Shown one piece after another: positions 9,467 to 17,598 of a DNA stretch of 50,079 bases. The notes beneath the pieces are model-generated. The model searched no databases and was not told the DNA's origin. It was given only the letters and a program-made list of their open reading frames with translations. The position numbers were made by a program, and so were the translations under genes. The stretch is from the NCBI GenBank assembly GCA_018241745.1, contig JAFEDG010000149.1:1-50079 (forward strand), given 5' to 3'. This DNA is from Pseudomonadota bacterium. Lineage in GTDB: Bacteria; Pseudomonadota; Gammaproteobacteria; Burkholderiales; Casimicrobiaceae. The first letter of the stretch is position 1; the number at the start of each line of letters is the position of its first letter.

Positions 9467-10240
9467 ATGGCCAGCACCGCGCAACGACCGCCCCGCAACC
9501 GCACGTCACGCTCGCCGGCGCCTCGCCACAGCGGGGCGGGCGGGACGCTGCTCGGCATCTTCATCGGACTCTTGCTGGGTCTCGGACTTGCCGCCGCCGT
9601 CGCGTGGTACCTGATGGGCGGGCGCAGCGCCTACCAGGCGCAGGTGACCACCAACCGTGACGTGCGCGAACCGGCGCGCGACGCCCCGAAGGGCGCGCCG
9701 GACAAGGCCGCCGACGCCAAGACGGCGGACAAGCCCCGCTTCGACTTCTACAAGATCCTGCCTGGCGGCGACGAACCGAAGTCGCGCACCGCGGACGCGA
9801 CCCCCGCCGCGCGCAAGCCTGCCGACGCGCCGGACAAGGCCAGCGTCGAGAAGGCCGCCGAGAAATCCGCCGCCGACAAGGCCGCGCAGGCGAAGACACC
9901 TGCGGCCGCGGTGGCGCCCGCGACGGGCGCTGCGACGCCGTCGCCCGCCACGGCGACCGCGCCCGCCAAGGTCGCGACCGCAGAGCCGGGTCGCGCGCCC
10001 CGTGCCGACGACCGCTACTGGCTGCAGGTGGGCTCGTTCACGCAGGCCGCGGACGCCGAGAACCTGAAGGCGCAGCTCGCGCTGATGGGACTCCAGGCGG
10101 CCGTGCAGACCGGGATCCTCGACGACAAGACCGTGCGTTACCGCGTGCGCCTCGGCCCGTATGACAACGGCGACGCGATCGCGCGGGTGAAAGCCGAGCT
10201 CACGCAGCACGGTATCGAGTCGACGGCGATTCGCTACTGA
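9467..10240 (+). CDS. SPOR-domain cell-division protein (FtsN-like)
   Basis: 257 residues. A short cytoplasmic tail is followed by one membrane helix at about 27-49 (LLGIFIGLLLGLGLAAAVAWYL), then a long Ala/Lys/Pro-rich linker with several KAADKAA-like stretches, and a C-terminal SPOR domain from about 180 (YWLQVGSFTQAADAENLKAQL...YRVRLGPY). SPOR domains bind denuded peptidoglycan at the septum, and this topology is that of FtsN. The usual gene order next to argS and dsbA supports that reading. No canonical FtsN essential segment could be recognised in the linker, so the symbol is withheld. Confidence 0.85.
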   Translation: MASTAQRPPRNRTSRSPAPRHSGAGGTLLGIFIGLLLGLGLAAAVAWYLMGGRSAYQAQVTTNRDVREPARDAPKGAPDKAADAKTADKPRFDFYKILPGGDEPKSRTADATPAARKPADAPDKASVEKAAEKSAADKAAQAKTPAAAVAPATGAATPSPATATAPAKVATAEPGRAPRADDRYWLQVGSFTQAADAENLKAQLALMGLQAAVQTGILDDKTVRYRVRLGPYDNGDAIARVKAELTQHGIESTAIRY

Positions 10241-10375
10241 CCGGCCGGCGCCGCCGTGCGTCGGGCAACGCCGGCGCCGACGGGAACTCGCGCCGGCCGC
10301 CATAGCCCAAGACAGGCCCGCTGCCCGGGATGAACGTCACGGGCGGCCCGAATGCAACACCAAGTGGAGATCACG

Positions 10376-11041
10376 ATGCTGGAAATGAAGACCCTGCGCC
10401 GCCTGCGTGCTGCCCTGCTGGTGGCGGCTGGCGCCCTGTTCGTGTCGGCGATGCTTGCGCGGCCGGCGACTGCCCAGCTCGTCGAAGGCACGAACTACAC
10501 GAAGCTGCGCCAGCCGATCCCGGTGGAGACGGGCAAGAAGATCGAGGTGATCGAGTTCTTTTCGTTCGGCTGCCCGCATTGCGCGCACCTGGAGCCGATC
10601 CTCGACAAGTGGATCGCCGCCATCCCGCCCGACGTCGAGTTCCGGCGCGTCCCGGTGACATTCTTCAAGCCGTGGGAGAACCTGGCCAAGGTCTGGTACA
10701 CGCTCGACGCGCTCAACGAGACCAAGCTCGCGCCCGCGGTGTTCGTCGCCATCCACGAGAAGAGCCAGAACCTCGCCGACCCGAAGACGTTCTATGAGTG
10801 GGCGGCGGCCAATGGACTCGACCGCAAGAAGGTCGAGGACATGTACGGCTCGTTCACGATCAACAGCAAGCTCGCGCGCGCCAAGCAGCTCGCGCAGCAG
10901 TTCGACATCCAATCGGTGCCGACGGTCGTCGTCGACGGCAAGTTCGTCACCGCGTCGGACCGCGTCGGCGGCCACGAGAACCTGCCCAAGGCGATCAACG
11001 AACTCGTCGCCAGGGCGCGCGCCGAGCGCGCGAAGGGCTGA
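10376..11041 (+). CDS. dsbA: Thiol:disulfide interchange protein DsbA
   Basis: 221 residues. Periplasmic oxidant that introduces disulfide bonds into exported proteins. The signal peptide covers about residues 1-33 (LLVAAGALFVSAMLARPATAQ). Active site CPHC is at 66-69 (FFSFGCPHCAHLEP), as in DsbA, and the cis-Pro loop is SVPTVVVDGKFV. The frame opens at 10352, but ATG 10376 is preceded by GGAG at good spacing and starts directly into the signal peptide. It is the likely oxidant for disulfide-containing exported products in the window, although none depends on it demonstrably. Confidence 0.94.
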   Translation: MLEMKTLRRLRAALLVAAGALFVSAMLARPATAQLVEGTNYTKLRQPIPVETGKKIEVIEFFSFGCPHCAHLEPILDKWIAAIPPDVEFRRVPVTFFKPWENLAKVWYTLDALNETKLAPAVFVAIHEKSQNLADPKTFYEWAAANGLDRKKVEDMYGSFTINSKLARAKQLAQQFDIQSVPTVVVDGKFVTASDRVGGHENLPKAINELVARARAERAKG

Positions 11042-11063
11042 CGGGCCCACCTGGGGCGCGGTC

Positions 11064-11840
11064 GTGACGCCCGCGCCGCGCGTCTTCATCACGGGCGCGT
11101 CGTCCGGTATCGGCGCCGCGCTCGCCCGGCAGTACGCGGCGCAAGGCGCGGTGCTTGGCCTCGTCGCGCGCCGGGCCGACGTGCTCGACACCGTCGTGCA
11201 GGCGTTGCCGGTTGGTACCGTCGCGCACGCATACGCGGCCGACGTGCGCGACACCGGAGCGCTGCAGCGCGCCGCGCGCTCGTTCATCGAAGCGGCAGGC
11301 ATGCCCGACGTCGTCATCGCCAACGCGGGGGTGTCGCGCGGGACGCTGACCGAGGTCCCGGACGACGTCGACGCCTTCGCGCAGGTCTTCGACATCAACG
11401 TGATGGGCATCGTGCGCACGTTCGCGCCGTTCGCGGCCGCGATGCGCGCGCGCGGCAGCGGGACGCTGGTCGGCATCGCAAGCGTCGCCGGCTTTCGTGG
11501 CCTGCCCGGCTCCGGTGCCTACTCGGCGTCGAAGGCGGCGGCGATCAGCTACCTGGAGAGCCTGCGCGTCGAGTTCCGTGGCAGCGGCGTGCGGGTGGTC
11601 ACGATCTGCCCGGGCTATGTCGCGACGCCCATGACGGCCGGCAACCCGTACCGGATGCCGTTCCTGATGCCGGCCGAACGCGCGGCCGGGCGCATCGTGA
11701 AGGCCATCGCCGCGGGGCGCAGCTTCTACGTGCTGCCGTGGCCGATGAAGCAGGTCGGACGCGTGCTGCGCGCGTTGCCGCGGCCGCTGTACGACCGCCT
11801 GTTCGCGCGGGCGCCGCGCAAGCCGCGCACCTGGATCTGA
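11064..11840 (+). CDS. SDR-family oxidoreductase
   Basis: 258 residues of the classical short-chain dehydrogenase/reductase fold. TGASSGIG near the N-terminus binds NAD(P), NAG occurs in VVIANAGVSRG, the catalytic Ser is in GIASVAGFRG and Tyr-Lys is in YSASKAA. The C-terminus (PWPMKQVGRVLRALPRPLYDRLF) resembles the membrane-associating tail of SDRs of this position in Burkholderia. The start is GTG 11064, 22 nt after dsbA; the longer open frame upstream is a shadow of dsbA. The substrate cannot be told from sequence. Confidence 0.9.
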   Translation: MTPAPRVFITGASSGIGAALARQYAAQGAVLGLVARRADVLDTVVQALPVGTVAHAYAADVRDTGALQRAARSFIEAAGMPDVVIANAGVSRGTLTEVPDDVDAFAQVFDINVMGIVRTFAPFAAAMRARGSGTLVGIASVAGFRGLPGSGAYSASKAAAISYLESLRVEFRGSGVRVVTICPGYVATPMTAGNPYRMPFLMPAERAAGRIVKAIAAGRSFYVLPWPMKQVGRVLRALPRPLYDRLFARAPRKPRTWI

Positions 11841-11851
11841 CGCGCGACGTC

Positions 11852-12682
11852 GTGGTGGCCGCCGCCAATGTCGACTGGGCAGGTGTCGCGCATCCGCCGG
11901 CGGGCGCCGCGCCGCGCATCGCGAGCCTCGTGCCGAGCCTCACCGCGCTGCTGTTCGCGCTGGACCTCGGCGCGCACGTCGTCGCGCGCACGACGTTCTG
12001 CCTGCACCCGCGCGAGCGCGTCCGCCGCGTGCCGCGCGTCGGCGGCACGAAGGATCCCGACCTCGCGCGCCTGCGCGAGCTGGCGCCGACGCACCTGATC
12101 GTCAACGTCGACGAGAATCGCCGCGATGTCGTCGACGCCGCGCGCGGCTTCGTGCCGCACGTGATCGTCACGCATCCCGCGGAACCGGGCGCCAATGTGC
12201 GACTGTATGCGCTGTTCGGCGCGGTCTTCGACCGCGCGCACGAGGCCGCCGTGCTGGCGCGCGACCTTGCAGCCGCGCTCGCCGCAGCCGATGCCACCAT
12301 CGCGGCGTTGCCGCGCGAGCGCGTGCTGTACCTGATCTGGCGGCGCCCGTGGATGACCGTCGCGCGCGACACGTACGTCGGCGCGACGCTTTCGCGCGCG
12401 GGGTGGGATGTCGTGCGCGTGGGTAGCGACGCGCGCTATCCAGTAGTCGCGGACGACGACGCGGCGTGGCGGGATGCCGATCGCATCCTGCTGTCGACGG
12501 AGCCGTGGGCGTTCAGGACGCGTGACGCGCTGGCGCTTGCGCGGCGCACCGGCAAGCCGGTGACGCTCGTCGACGGGACGTGGACCTCGTGGTACGGCCC
12601 GCACGCGATCGCGGGCGCGACGGCACTCGCGGCGTTGCGCCGCGAGTGCGTGGTGACGGCCGCCGCTACAGCGGTGCCTTGA
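11852..12682 (+). CDS. BtuF-like helical-backbone metal receptor, no signal peptide
   Basis: About 276 residues. PRIASLVPSLTALLFALDLGAHVVARTTFCLHP and GGTKDPDLARLRELAPTHLIVN are the first lobe of the BtuF/cobalamin-binding periplasmic fold, then a long linking helix and a second lobe (RVLYLIWRRPWMTVARDTYVGATLSRAGWD). Periplasmic members bind vitamin B12 or Fe-siderophores for ABC importers. Here no signal peptide or lipobox precedes the domain and no permease or ATPase is nearby, so the protein is probably cytoplasmic and its ligand unknown. GTG 11852 or 11855 are the likely starts, 11 nt after the SDR gene; the frame continues upstream only as a shadow. Its 3' end overlaps the convergent esterase gene by 17 bp. 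Confidence 0.8.
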   Translation: MVAAANVDWAGVAHPPAGAAPRIASLVPSLTALLFALDLGAHVVARTTFCLHPRERVRRVPRVGGTKDPDLARLRELAPTHLIVNVDENRRDVVDAARGFVPHVIVTHPAEPGANVRLYALFGAVFDRAHEAAVLARDLAAALAAADATIAALPRERVLYLIWRRPWMTVARDTYVGATLSRAGWDVVRVGSDARYPVVADDDAAWRDADRILLSTEPWAFRTRDALALARRTGKPVTLVDGTWTSWYGPHAIAGATALAALRRECVVTAAATAVP

Positions 12683-14510
12683 GCCCGACCGTGATCGAGT
12701 AGCCGTTGCCGTCGCTGCGGCCCGCGGTGGCGGACACCGACAGGTAGCCGGTGACCTTGCCGAAGTCCGACGCGATGCCCGCGTTGAAGAGGGCCCAGTT
12801 GTTGTCCGGCTTGTACGAGCCCACCGTGTACGTGCCTCCGGTGGCGACCGGCGTAGCGCTGATCGATCGCGCGTCGTCCTTCGCCTCGAATTCCCACGAC
12901 GCGCGCAGGAAGGGCCGCACCGCGCCGAGCTGGCCGCTCGCCTGCCAGCCCAGGCCCGTCTGCCACGAGTCGCGCTGCTGCTGGCCGTACATCAGCGCCG
13001 TGCTGTCGCTGCCCTGTTCGGCGAACGCCTGCACCGTGGCCGTCTGGTAGACGCTGTTGATGACCGGCCCGTGGACCCAGTCCTTGAGCTTGAACCAGTA
13101 ACCGCCCATCACGCGGCCGCCGTAGTGCGAGCCGTTGGTGTCGCCCTGCTCCACGCGGTTGGCGGCGAGCAGCTGGATGTTGCGGTGGACGTTGCTGTAC
13201 TCGAGGTCGCCGGCGAACAGCGTGCCGCCGATCCACCACGGGCCGCTGCCGTAACCCCAGTAGAACGTGCCCATCGGCTCGCGCAGCGTGAAGCCGCCGG
13301 TGTTGTTGCCGAAGTCGGCCTTGTTCTCCGAGTAGCCGAACTGGATGCCGACGAGCCACTGGTCGGACAGCTTCATGTCGCCGCCGACGCTGAGCGTGTT
13401 GACCTTTCCGTCGCCGTCGACGAAGCCGCTGCTGTAGTCGGGTGCCGCGTAGTCGTACGACGCCCAGAAGTCGAACTTGTTGCCGCGATAGGGGGTGTCG
13501 ACGCCGGATTGCATCCGCGTGTCGACCGCGCGGAAGTTCGCGGCCTCGACGGCGAGCGGTGCTTCGCCAAGCACCAGCATCCGCGACGGGCCGTCGATGT
13601 ACGACTCGGCAAGCTGCGCGAGCGCGAGGTTGCCCGCGGTGGTCGGGTGCACGCCGTCGGCGAACAGGAACGTCGTGGCCGCGTCAGGCGCCACGAGGTT
13701 GGCGCTCGTGCACACGAGGGACGCCGTCGCGCCGCACGCAGGCGTCGTCGTGTTCGCAATGCCGTACAGCGACGGGTTGGCGAGGACCTCGTTCAGGAAC
13801 CCGAACACGTTGACGCGGATGACGTTGCCGCCGAGCTGGTTGAGCCCCGTGTTGAGCGTCGTGTTGTAGAGGCTCGTGATCGCGGAGATGCCGGCCGCGT
13901 TGCCCGACGCGGTGCCTGCGGGCGTCTTGCCGATGTCGGGAAGGTTCCACACCATCACGTAGCGCGCGCCCGCGGCCTGCAGCACGCCCACCTGCTGGAC
14001 GAGCTGGCCCGCGGCGGTAGCGACGTTCGCTTGCAGCTGGGCCTGCGTGATCGTGCCCGCCTGCAGGTCCGCGAGGCCCTGGAAGATGTCGTTCGCGCCA
14101 CCCCAGACCGAGTAGAGCGCATTGCCGTCGGCGCGGCCGCTGGCGCCGAGGTACATCGAAACCTGCGTCGCGATGGGTACCGCCGCCGACGTCGGCGGCT
14201 GGTCCGGATAGCCCGGCGACTGCGTGACGCGCGCGCCGCCGAACGCATAGTCGTTGCCGCCCTGGTTGGCGGGCGCGACGACGCCGCCGAGGCCGTAATG
14301 CTCGGCGAACGGTGTCACCCAGATGGGTCCGGGATTCGTCGTGAACAGGCCGGTACCCGGAGGCAGCACCGGCTTGTACGAGCCGTTGTCGGTGAGGCTG
14401 TCGCCGAAGAAGTACATCGAGCTGAACTGCGCCGATGCGTTGGTGCTGGCGACGGCGAGCGTCGCGAACGCGAGTGCCGTCGCACTGCGTTTCCAGCGTG
14501 GGGTCGACAT
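12666..14510 (-). CDS. Autotransporter GDSL esterase/lipase (EstA type)
   Basis: 614 residues, secreted to the outer membrane. The signal peptide covers 1-27 (cut at NASA/QFSS). The GDSL hydrolase passenger includes Ser38 in FFGDSLTDN, Gly92 in AFGG, Asn140 in GGANDIF, and Asp285/His288 in ADGVHPT, a complete catalytic set. From about 345 to the end is an autotransporter beta-barrel with many Gly/aromatic strands, ending in YSITVGLKAPL. The last residue is Leu rather than the usual Phe. ATG 14510 was chosen over 14627: it has AGGAG seven bases upstream and starts the signal peptide. EstA in Pseudomonas affects rhamnolipid, motility and biofilm; the role here is inferred by homology. Confidence 0.93.
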   Translation of the reverse strand: MSTPRWKRSATALAFATLAVASTNASAQFSSMYFFGDSLTDNGSYKPVLPPGTGLFTTNPGPIWVTPFAEHYGLGGVVAPANQGGNDYAFGGARVTQSPGYPDQPPTSAAVPIATQVSMYLGASGRADGNALYSVWGGANDIFQGLADLQAGTITQAQLQANVATAAGQLVQQVGVLQAAGARYVMVWNLPDIGKTPAGTASGNAAGISAITSLYNTTLNTGLNQLGGNVIRVNVFGFLNEVLANPSLYGIANTTTPACGATASLVCTSANLVAPDAATTFLFADGVHPTTAGNLALAQLAESYIDGPSRMLVLGEAPLAVEAANFRAVDTRMQSGVDTPYRGNKFDFWASYDYAAPDYSSGFVDGDGKVNTLSVGGDMKLSDQWLVGIQFGYSENKADFGNNTGGFTLREPMGTFYWGYGSGPWWIGGTLFAGDLEYSNVHRNIQLLAANRVEQGDTNGSHYGGRVMGGYWFKLKDWVHGPVINSVYQTATVQAFAEQGSDSTALMYGQQQRDSWQTGLGWQASGQLGAVRPFLRASWEFEAKDDARSISATPVATGGTYTVGSYKPDNNWALFNAGIASDFGKVTGYLSVSATAGRSDGNGYSITVGLKAPL

Positions 14511-14586
14511 CGCGTTTCTCCTCGTTGCGTGTTGTCGTTTTCCGGCGCGTTGCGCGCGGGCGGCGCCCGTGTGGCGCGTCGCTCGC

Positions 14587-14592
14587 ATTCTA
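14587..14592 (-). promoter_or_regulatory. -10-like box for the autotransporter esterase
   Basis: On the minus strand this reads TAGAAT, five of six matches to TATAAT, within the 182-nt divergent gap 14511-14692. No good -35 is apparent at 17 nt. The remainder of the gap shows nothing else that I can support, except the good ribosome-binding sites of the two flanking genes. Confidence 0.35.
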
Positions 14593-14692
14593 CGTGCAAA
14601 GCGGCGCGTTCGCCGACTGTTGTCCACTGCAATAACGGCGTCTCGTCAACTGCACGCACCATCCCCACGTTAACGGACGACAAGGAGAAACC

Positions 14693-16960
14693 ATGACCTC
14701 TGCCAAGTTGTTGCATCGCGCCATGCGTACCCGTCGCGCGCCCGTGCCCTTCCTCCTCTCGACGCTGTGCGCGGCGCTTGCCGCCGCCGCGTTACCGGCC
14801 GCTGCGCAGCCTGCGCCTGCCTACCAGGACCCGGCGCTCGCGCAGGCGATGAATGCGGATCCCGCTGCCGGCGAGCCACTGCCGACGCGCGTCGGGCGTG
14901 TGAGCGCCGTCGACGGCGCGATCTATCACGCGCCGCCCGACCGCACGAGCGACTGGGAGACGATCGGCCTCAACTACCCGGTCACCACCGGCGACAACCT
15001 GTGGGTCGCCGAGGACAGCCGCGCGGAAGTCGACTACGGCGGCGGCCAGATGCGCATCGGGCCCGCCAGCAACGTGAACGTCGCGGAGCTTGACGATCAC
15101 CGGCTGGGATTGTTCGTCGCGCAGGGCCACGTCATCCTGCACGTGCGCGGGTACGAGGCGGGTGACAGCGTCGTCGTCGACACGCCGAGCACGCAGCTCA
15201 CGTTCGACCGGCCCGGCCTGTACGACATCGACGTCGCCGACGGCGTGACGACGCTCGGCGTGCGCCAGGGCCAGGCGCTCGTGTTCGGCGCTGGCGGCAC
15301 GCAACCGGTGAATCCGGGGCAGTCCGTCGTCGTCGGTACCGACCCGGCGGGACCGCAGTATCGCGGCGCGCTCGCGCTGTCGCCGCTCGCGCAGTGGAGC
15401 AGCGATCGCGACCGCGTGTACGACCAGGCGCAAACGCCTTACGTGTCGCGGCAGATGGTCGGCTATGCCGACCTCGCGCAATACGGAACGTGGCAACCGC
15501 AGGCCGAGTACGGGAACGTGTGGTTCCCGACGACGGTGCCGGCGGGCTGGGCGCCGTACAGCAACGGTTACTGGGTGGACACGGCTGGCTACGGCCCGAC
15601 GTGGGTCGACGCCGCGCCGTGGGGCTACGCGCCGTTCCATTACGGCCGCTGGGTCTACGTCGGCAACCGCTGGGGCTGGGCGCCGGGCACGTACGTCGCG
15701 CGTCCCGCGTGGGCGCCGGCGCTCGTCGCGTGGACCGGCGGTGCCGGTTGGAGCGTCAGCGTCAGCGTCGGCGGCGCGCCGGTGTACGGCTGGGTCCCGC
15801 TCGGCTGGCGCGACCCTTATCGCCCGTGGTGGGGCGGCTGCACCGCGGGCTGCTGGGACCGCTACAACCGCCCGTACCATGTCGACGTCACGTACAACAC
15901 CTTCTATCGCGCGCCGCCGCCGCCGCCCGAGCGCTACACGAACTGGCGCGTGCCAGGGGCCGTCGTCGCCGTTCCCGCGTCGGCGCTCGGCACCCGCACG
16001 GTGGTGGCGCGGGAGCGCATCAACCTGACGCCCACTGCGCTCCAAAGCGCGCCGCCGCTCAAGCAGCCGGCAACGATCCGGCTGCAGCCTGCCCGCGCGC
16101 GTCCTGTCGAGCCGGCCAAGGGCGTGCCCCCGCCCGCGTCGACGCTCTACTCGCAATCGCGGCCGGCGCAAATGGGACTCGCCGCCCCCGGCCCGCACCT
16201 GCGCCCGACTGCCGGCAACGGCACTCCGCGCCCGGCGGGAGGCAAACGGCCCGAGGAACCGCCGCGCGGCGCAACGACAGTAACGCCGCAGCCTGGCAAT
16301 GCCGAGGCGCCGAAGAGCTTCCCGACCAAGGAGACCGGTTCGCGGCCCGGCACGGGACCTGGGCGCGCCCCGCCGCGAACCAACGAAGTCGCGCCGCAGC
16401 CGCCGGCGCCGGCGCCGGGAGGCAGCACGCCGCCTTCCGTGGACACGGAGCGGAAGGGTCGTCCTGGCGGGCCGCCGGCGGGCGCCGGATCCCCGCCGCG
16501 AGGCGAGCCGACGGCGCGCCCGAGTGACTCTCCGCCGCCCTCTGGAAACGGGACGCCGCTACCGCCCACCCGCGGCCAGAGTCATCGCAACGAGCGTCCT
16601 GCGTCGGCGCCGCCGCCCACGCCCCCCAAGCCGCCGGCACCGCCACAGGGTAATGGCGACAACCGGCCCCGCACGGAAGCGCCGACGCACGAGCCCCCTC
16701 GAGTCGCCCCGAACGCGCCGCGCGCGGAGCCTGCGCAGAAGCCGCCGACTCGTGGGGGTACGGGTGGAGCGAACGCTTCGCGGGCGGAGCCTCCTCCGCG
16801 GGCGGAGCCCGGAGCGCAGGCACAACCTCACGCGGGCCCGGGCGCGTCGAATCCCCAGCACGGCGGCGGCAACGGCAACGCCAACGGCAACAACCGCGGC
16901 GAAAACCGCGGGGGTGGCGGCGGCGAAAAGGGCAGGGACAAGGAGAAGGAGCACCCGTAA
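14693..16960 (+). CDS. Secreted FecR-domain / DUF6600 protein with Pro-rich tail
   Basis: 755 residues. Signal peptide to about 38 (ends LPAAAQ). FecR-like beta domain at about 65-190 (GDNLWVAEDSRAEVDYGGGQMRIG...VDTPSTQLTFDRPGLYDIDV). DUF6600-like region at about 255-400 with repeated Tyr/Trp/Pro motifs (YGTWQPQAEYGNVWFP, WAPYSNGYWV, WGYAPFHYGRWVYVGNRWGWAPG). From about 430 to the end it is low complexity, rich in Pro, Gly, Arg and Ala, ending in Asn/Gly repeats and KGRDKEKEHP. There is no transmembrane helix or TonB partner, so this is not a canonical FecR sigma regulator. It is likely periplasmic or surface-associated. AAGGAG lies just upstream of ATG 14693. Function unknown. Confidence 0.85.
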   Translation: MTSAKLLHRAMRTRRAPVPFLLSTLCAALAAAALPAAAQPAPAYQDPALAQAMNADPAAGEPLPTRVGRVSAVDGAIYHAPPDRTSDWETIGLNYPVTTGDNLWVAEDSRAEVDYGGGQMRIGPASNVNVAELDDHRLGLFVAQGHVILHVRGYEAGDSVVVDTPSTQLTFDRPGLYDIDVADGVTTLGVRQGQALVFGAGGTQPVNPGQSVVVGTDPAGPQYRGALALSPLAQWSSDRDRVYDQAQTPYVSRQMVGYADLAQYGTWQPQAEYGNVWFPTTVPAGWAPYSNGYWVDTAGYGPTWVDAAPWGYAPFHYGRWVYVGNRWGWAPGTYVARPAWAPALVAWTGGAGWSVSVSVGGAPVYGWVPLGWRDPYRPWWGGCTAGCWDRYNRPYHVDVTYNTFYRAPPPPPERYTNWRVPGAVVAVPASALGTRTVVARERINLTPTALQSAPPLKQPATIRLQPARARPVEPAKGVPPPASTLYSQSRPAQMGLAAPGPHLRPTAGNGTPRPAGGKRPEEPPRGATTVTPQPGNAEAPKSFPTKETGSRPGTGPGRAPPRTNEVAPQPPAPAPGGSTPPSVDTERKGRPGGPPAGAGSPPRGEPTARPSDSPPPSGNGTPLPPTRGQSHRNERPASAPPPTPPKPPAPPQGNGDNRPRTEAPTHEPPRVAPNAPRAEPAQKPPTRGGTGGANASRAEPPPRAEPGAQAQPHAGPGASNPQHGGGNGNANGNNRGENRGGGGGEKGRDKEKEHP

Positions 16961-16998
16961 CAGGGTGCGGCGCCCCGACTCCAGCGTGGTCTGCAACG

Positions 16999-17027
16999 GC
17001 AACGGCGCGCACCTTGCGCGCCGTTGC
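16999..17027. terminator. GC-rich hairpin between two convergent genes
   Basis: A perfect 12-bp stem (GCAACGGCGCGC with GCGCGCCGTTGC) and 5-nt loop lie between the end of the FecR/DUF6600 gene and the end of the glycine-zipper gene. It can serve either strand. There is no T-run on either side, so it may act only with Rho or as an RNA 3'-end stabiliser. Confidence 0.5.
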
Positions 17028-17039
17028 CCGTAACCGGCG

Positions 17040-17477
17040 TCAGCGCGGCGCGAGCAATGCGAGGCGGCGGCCGCCGTCGATCAGTTGCACGCGATCGCCG
17101 CTGCGCACCGTCGGCTGCGCGCTGTAGTTGAACGTACGGTTCTTGCCGTCGTCCATGCGGATGTGGACCTGCCACGACGTCGTCGTGTTGCGGTTGCGCT
17201 CGATTTCGTTGCCGACGACCGCGCCGCCTGCGGCGCCCGCCACCGTGGCAACGGTGTTGCCGCGGCCGCTGCCGATCTGGTGGCCCAGCACGCCTCCCAG
17301 GACACCCCCCGCAACGGCACCCACGCCGCTGCTGCCGCCCTTCTGCTGGTACGCGCTGACCGACTGCACGGTGCCGCAATCGACGCATACCGGGCGCGGC
17401 GGCGGGGGTGGCGGCGCGGGTTGCGCATAGGCAGCGTTGGCCGCGAGTGCGGCGATCAATGCGAGTCTGCGGTACAT
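17040..17477 (-). CDS. Glycine-zipper 2TM (17-kDa antigen-like) envelope protein
   Basis: 145 residues. Signal peptide to about residue 19 (ALIAALAANAAYAQ), then a Pro run and CVDCG, followed by a glycine-zipper pair (GVGAVAGGVLGGVLGHQIGSGRGNTVATVAGAAGGAVVGNEIERN) as in the SlyB/Rickettsia 17-kDa family, and a C-terminal beta-rich domain (WQVHIRMDDGKNRTFNYS). No lipobox Cys follows the signal peptide, so it is periplasmic or inserted by the zipper rather than a lipoprotein. ATG 17477 has GGAG upstream and was preferred to 17507. It lies downstream of phaC on the same strand but 121 nt away. Precise role unknown. Confidence 0.85.
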   Translation of the reverse strand: MYRRLALIAALAANAAYAQPAPPPPPPRPVCVDCGTVQSVSAYQQKGGSSGVGAVAGGVLGGVLGHQIGSGRGNTVATVAGAAGGAVVGNEIERNRNTTTSWQVHIRMDDGKNRTFNYSAQPTVRSGDRVQLIDGGRRLALLAPR

Positions 17478-17598
17478 GGCGATTCTCCGGTCTGCGATGC
17501 AGCGCATGCTGCGTTACCGCGCGCCTGCGTGCCTTGCACGGGGCGGCGAAGCGTATGACGGCCGGTGGCGCGCGTCGCCGCGCTGACAGCCATCGGGT

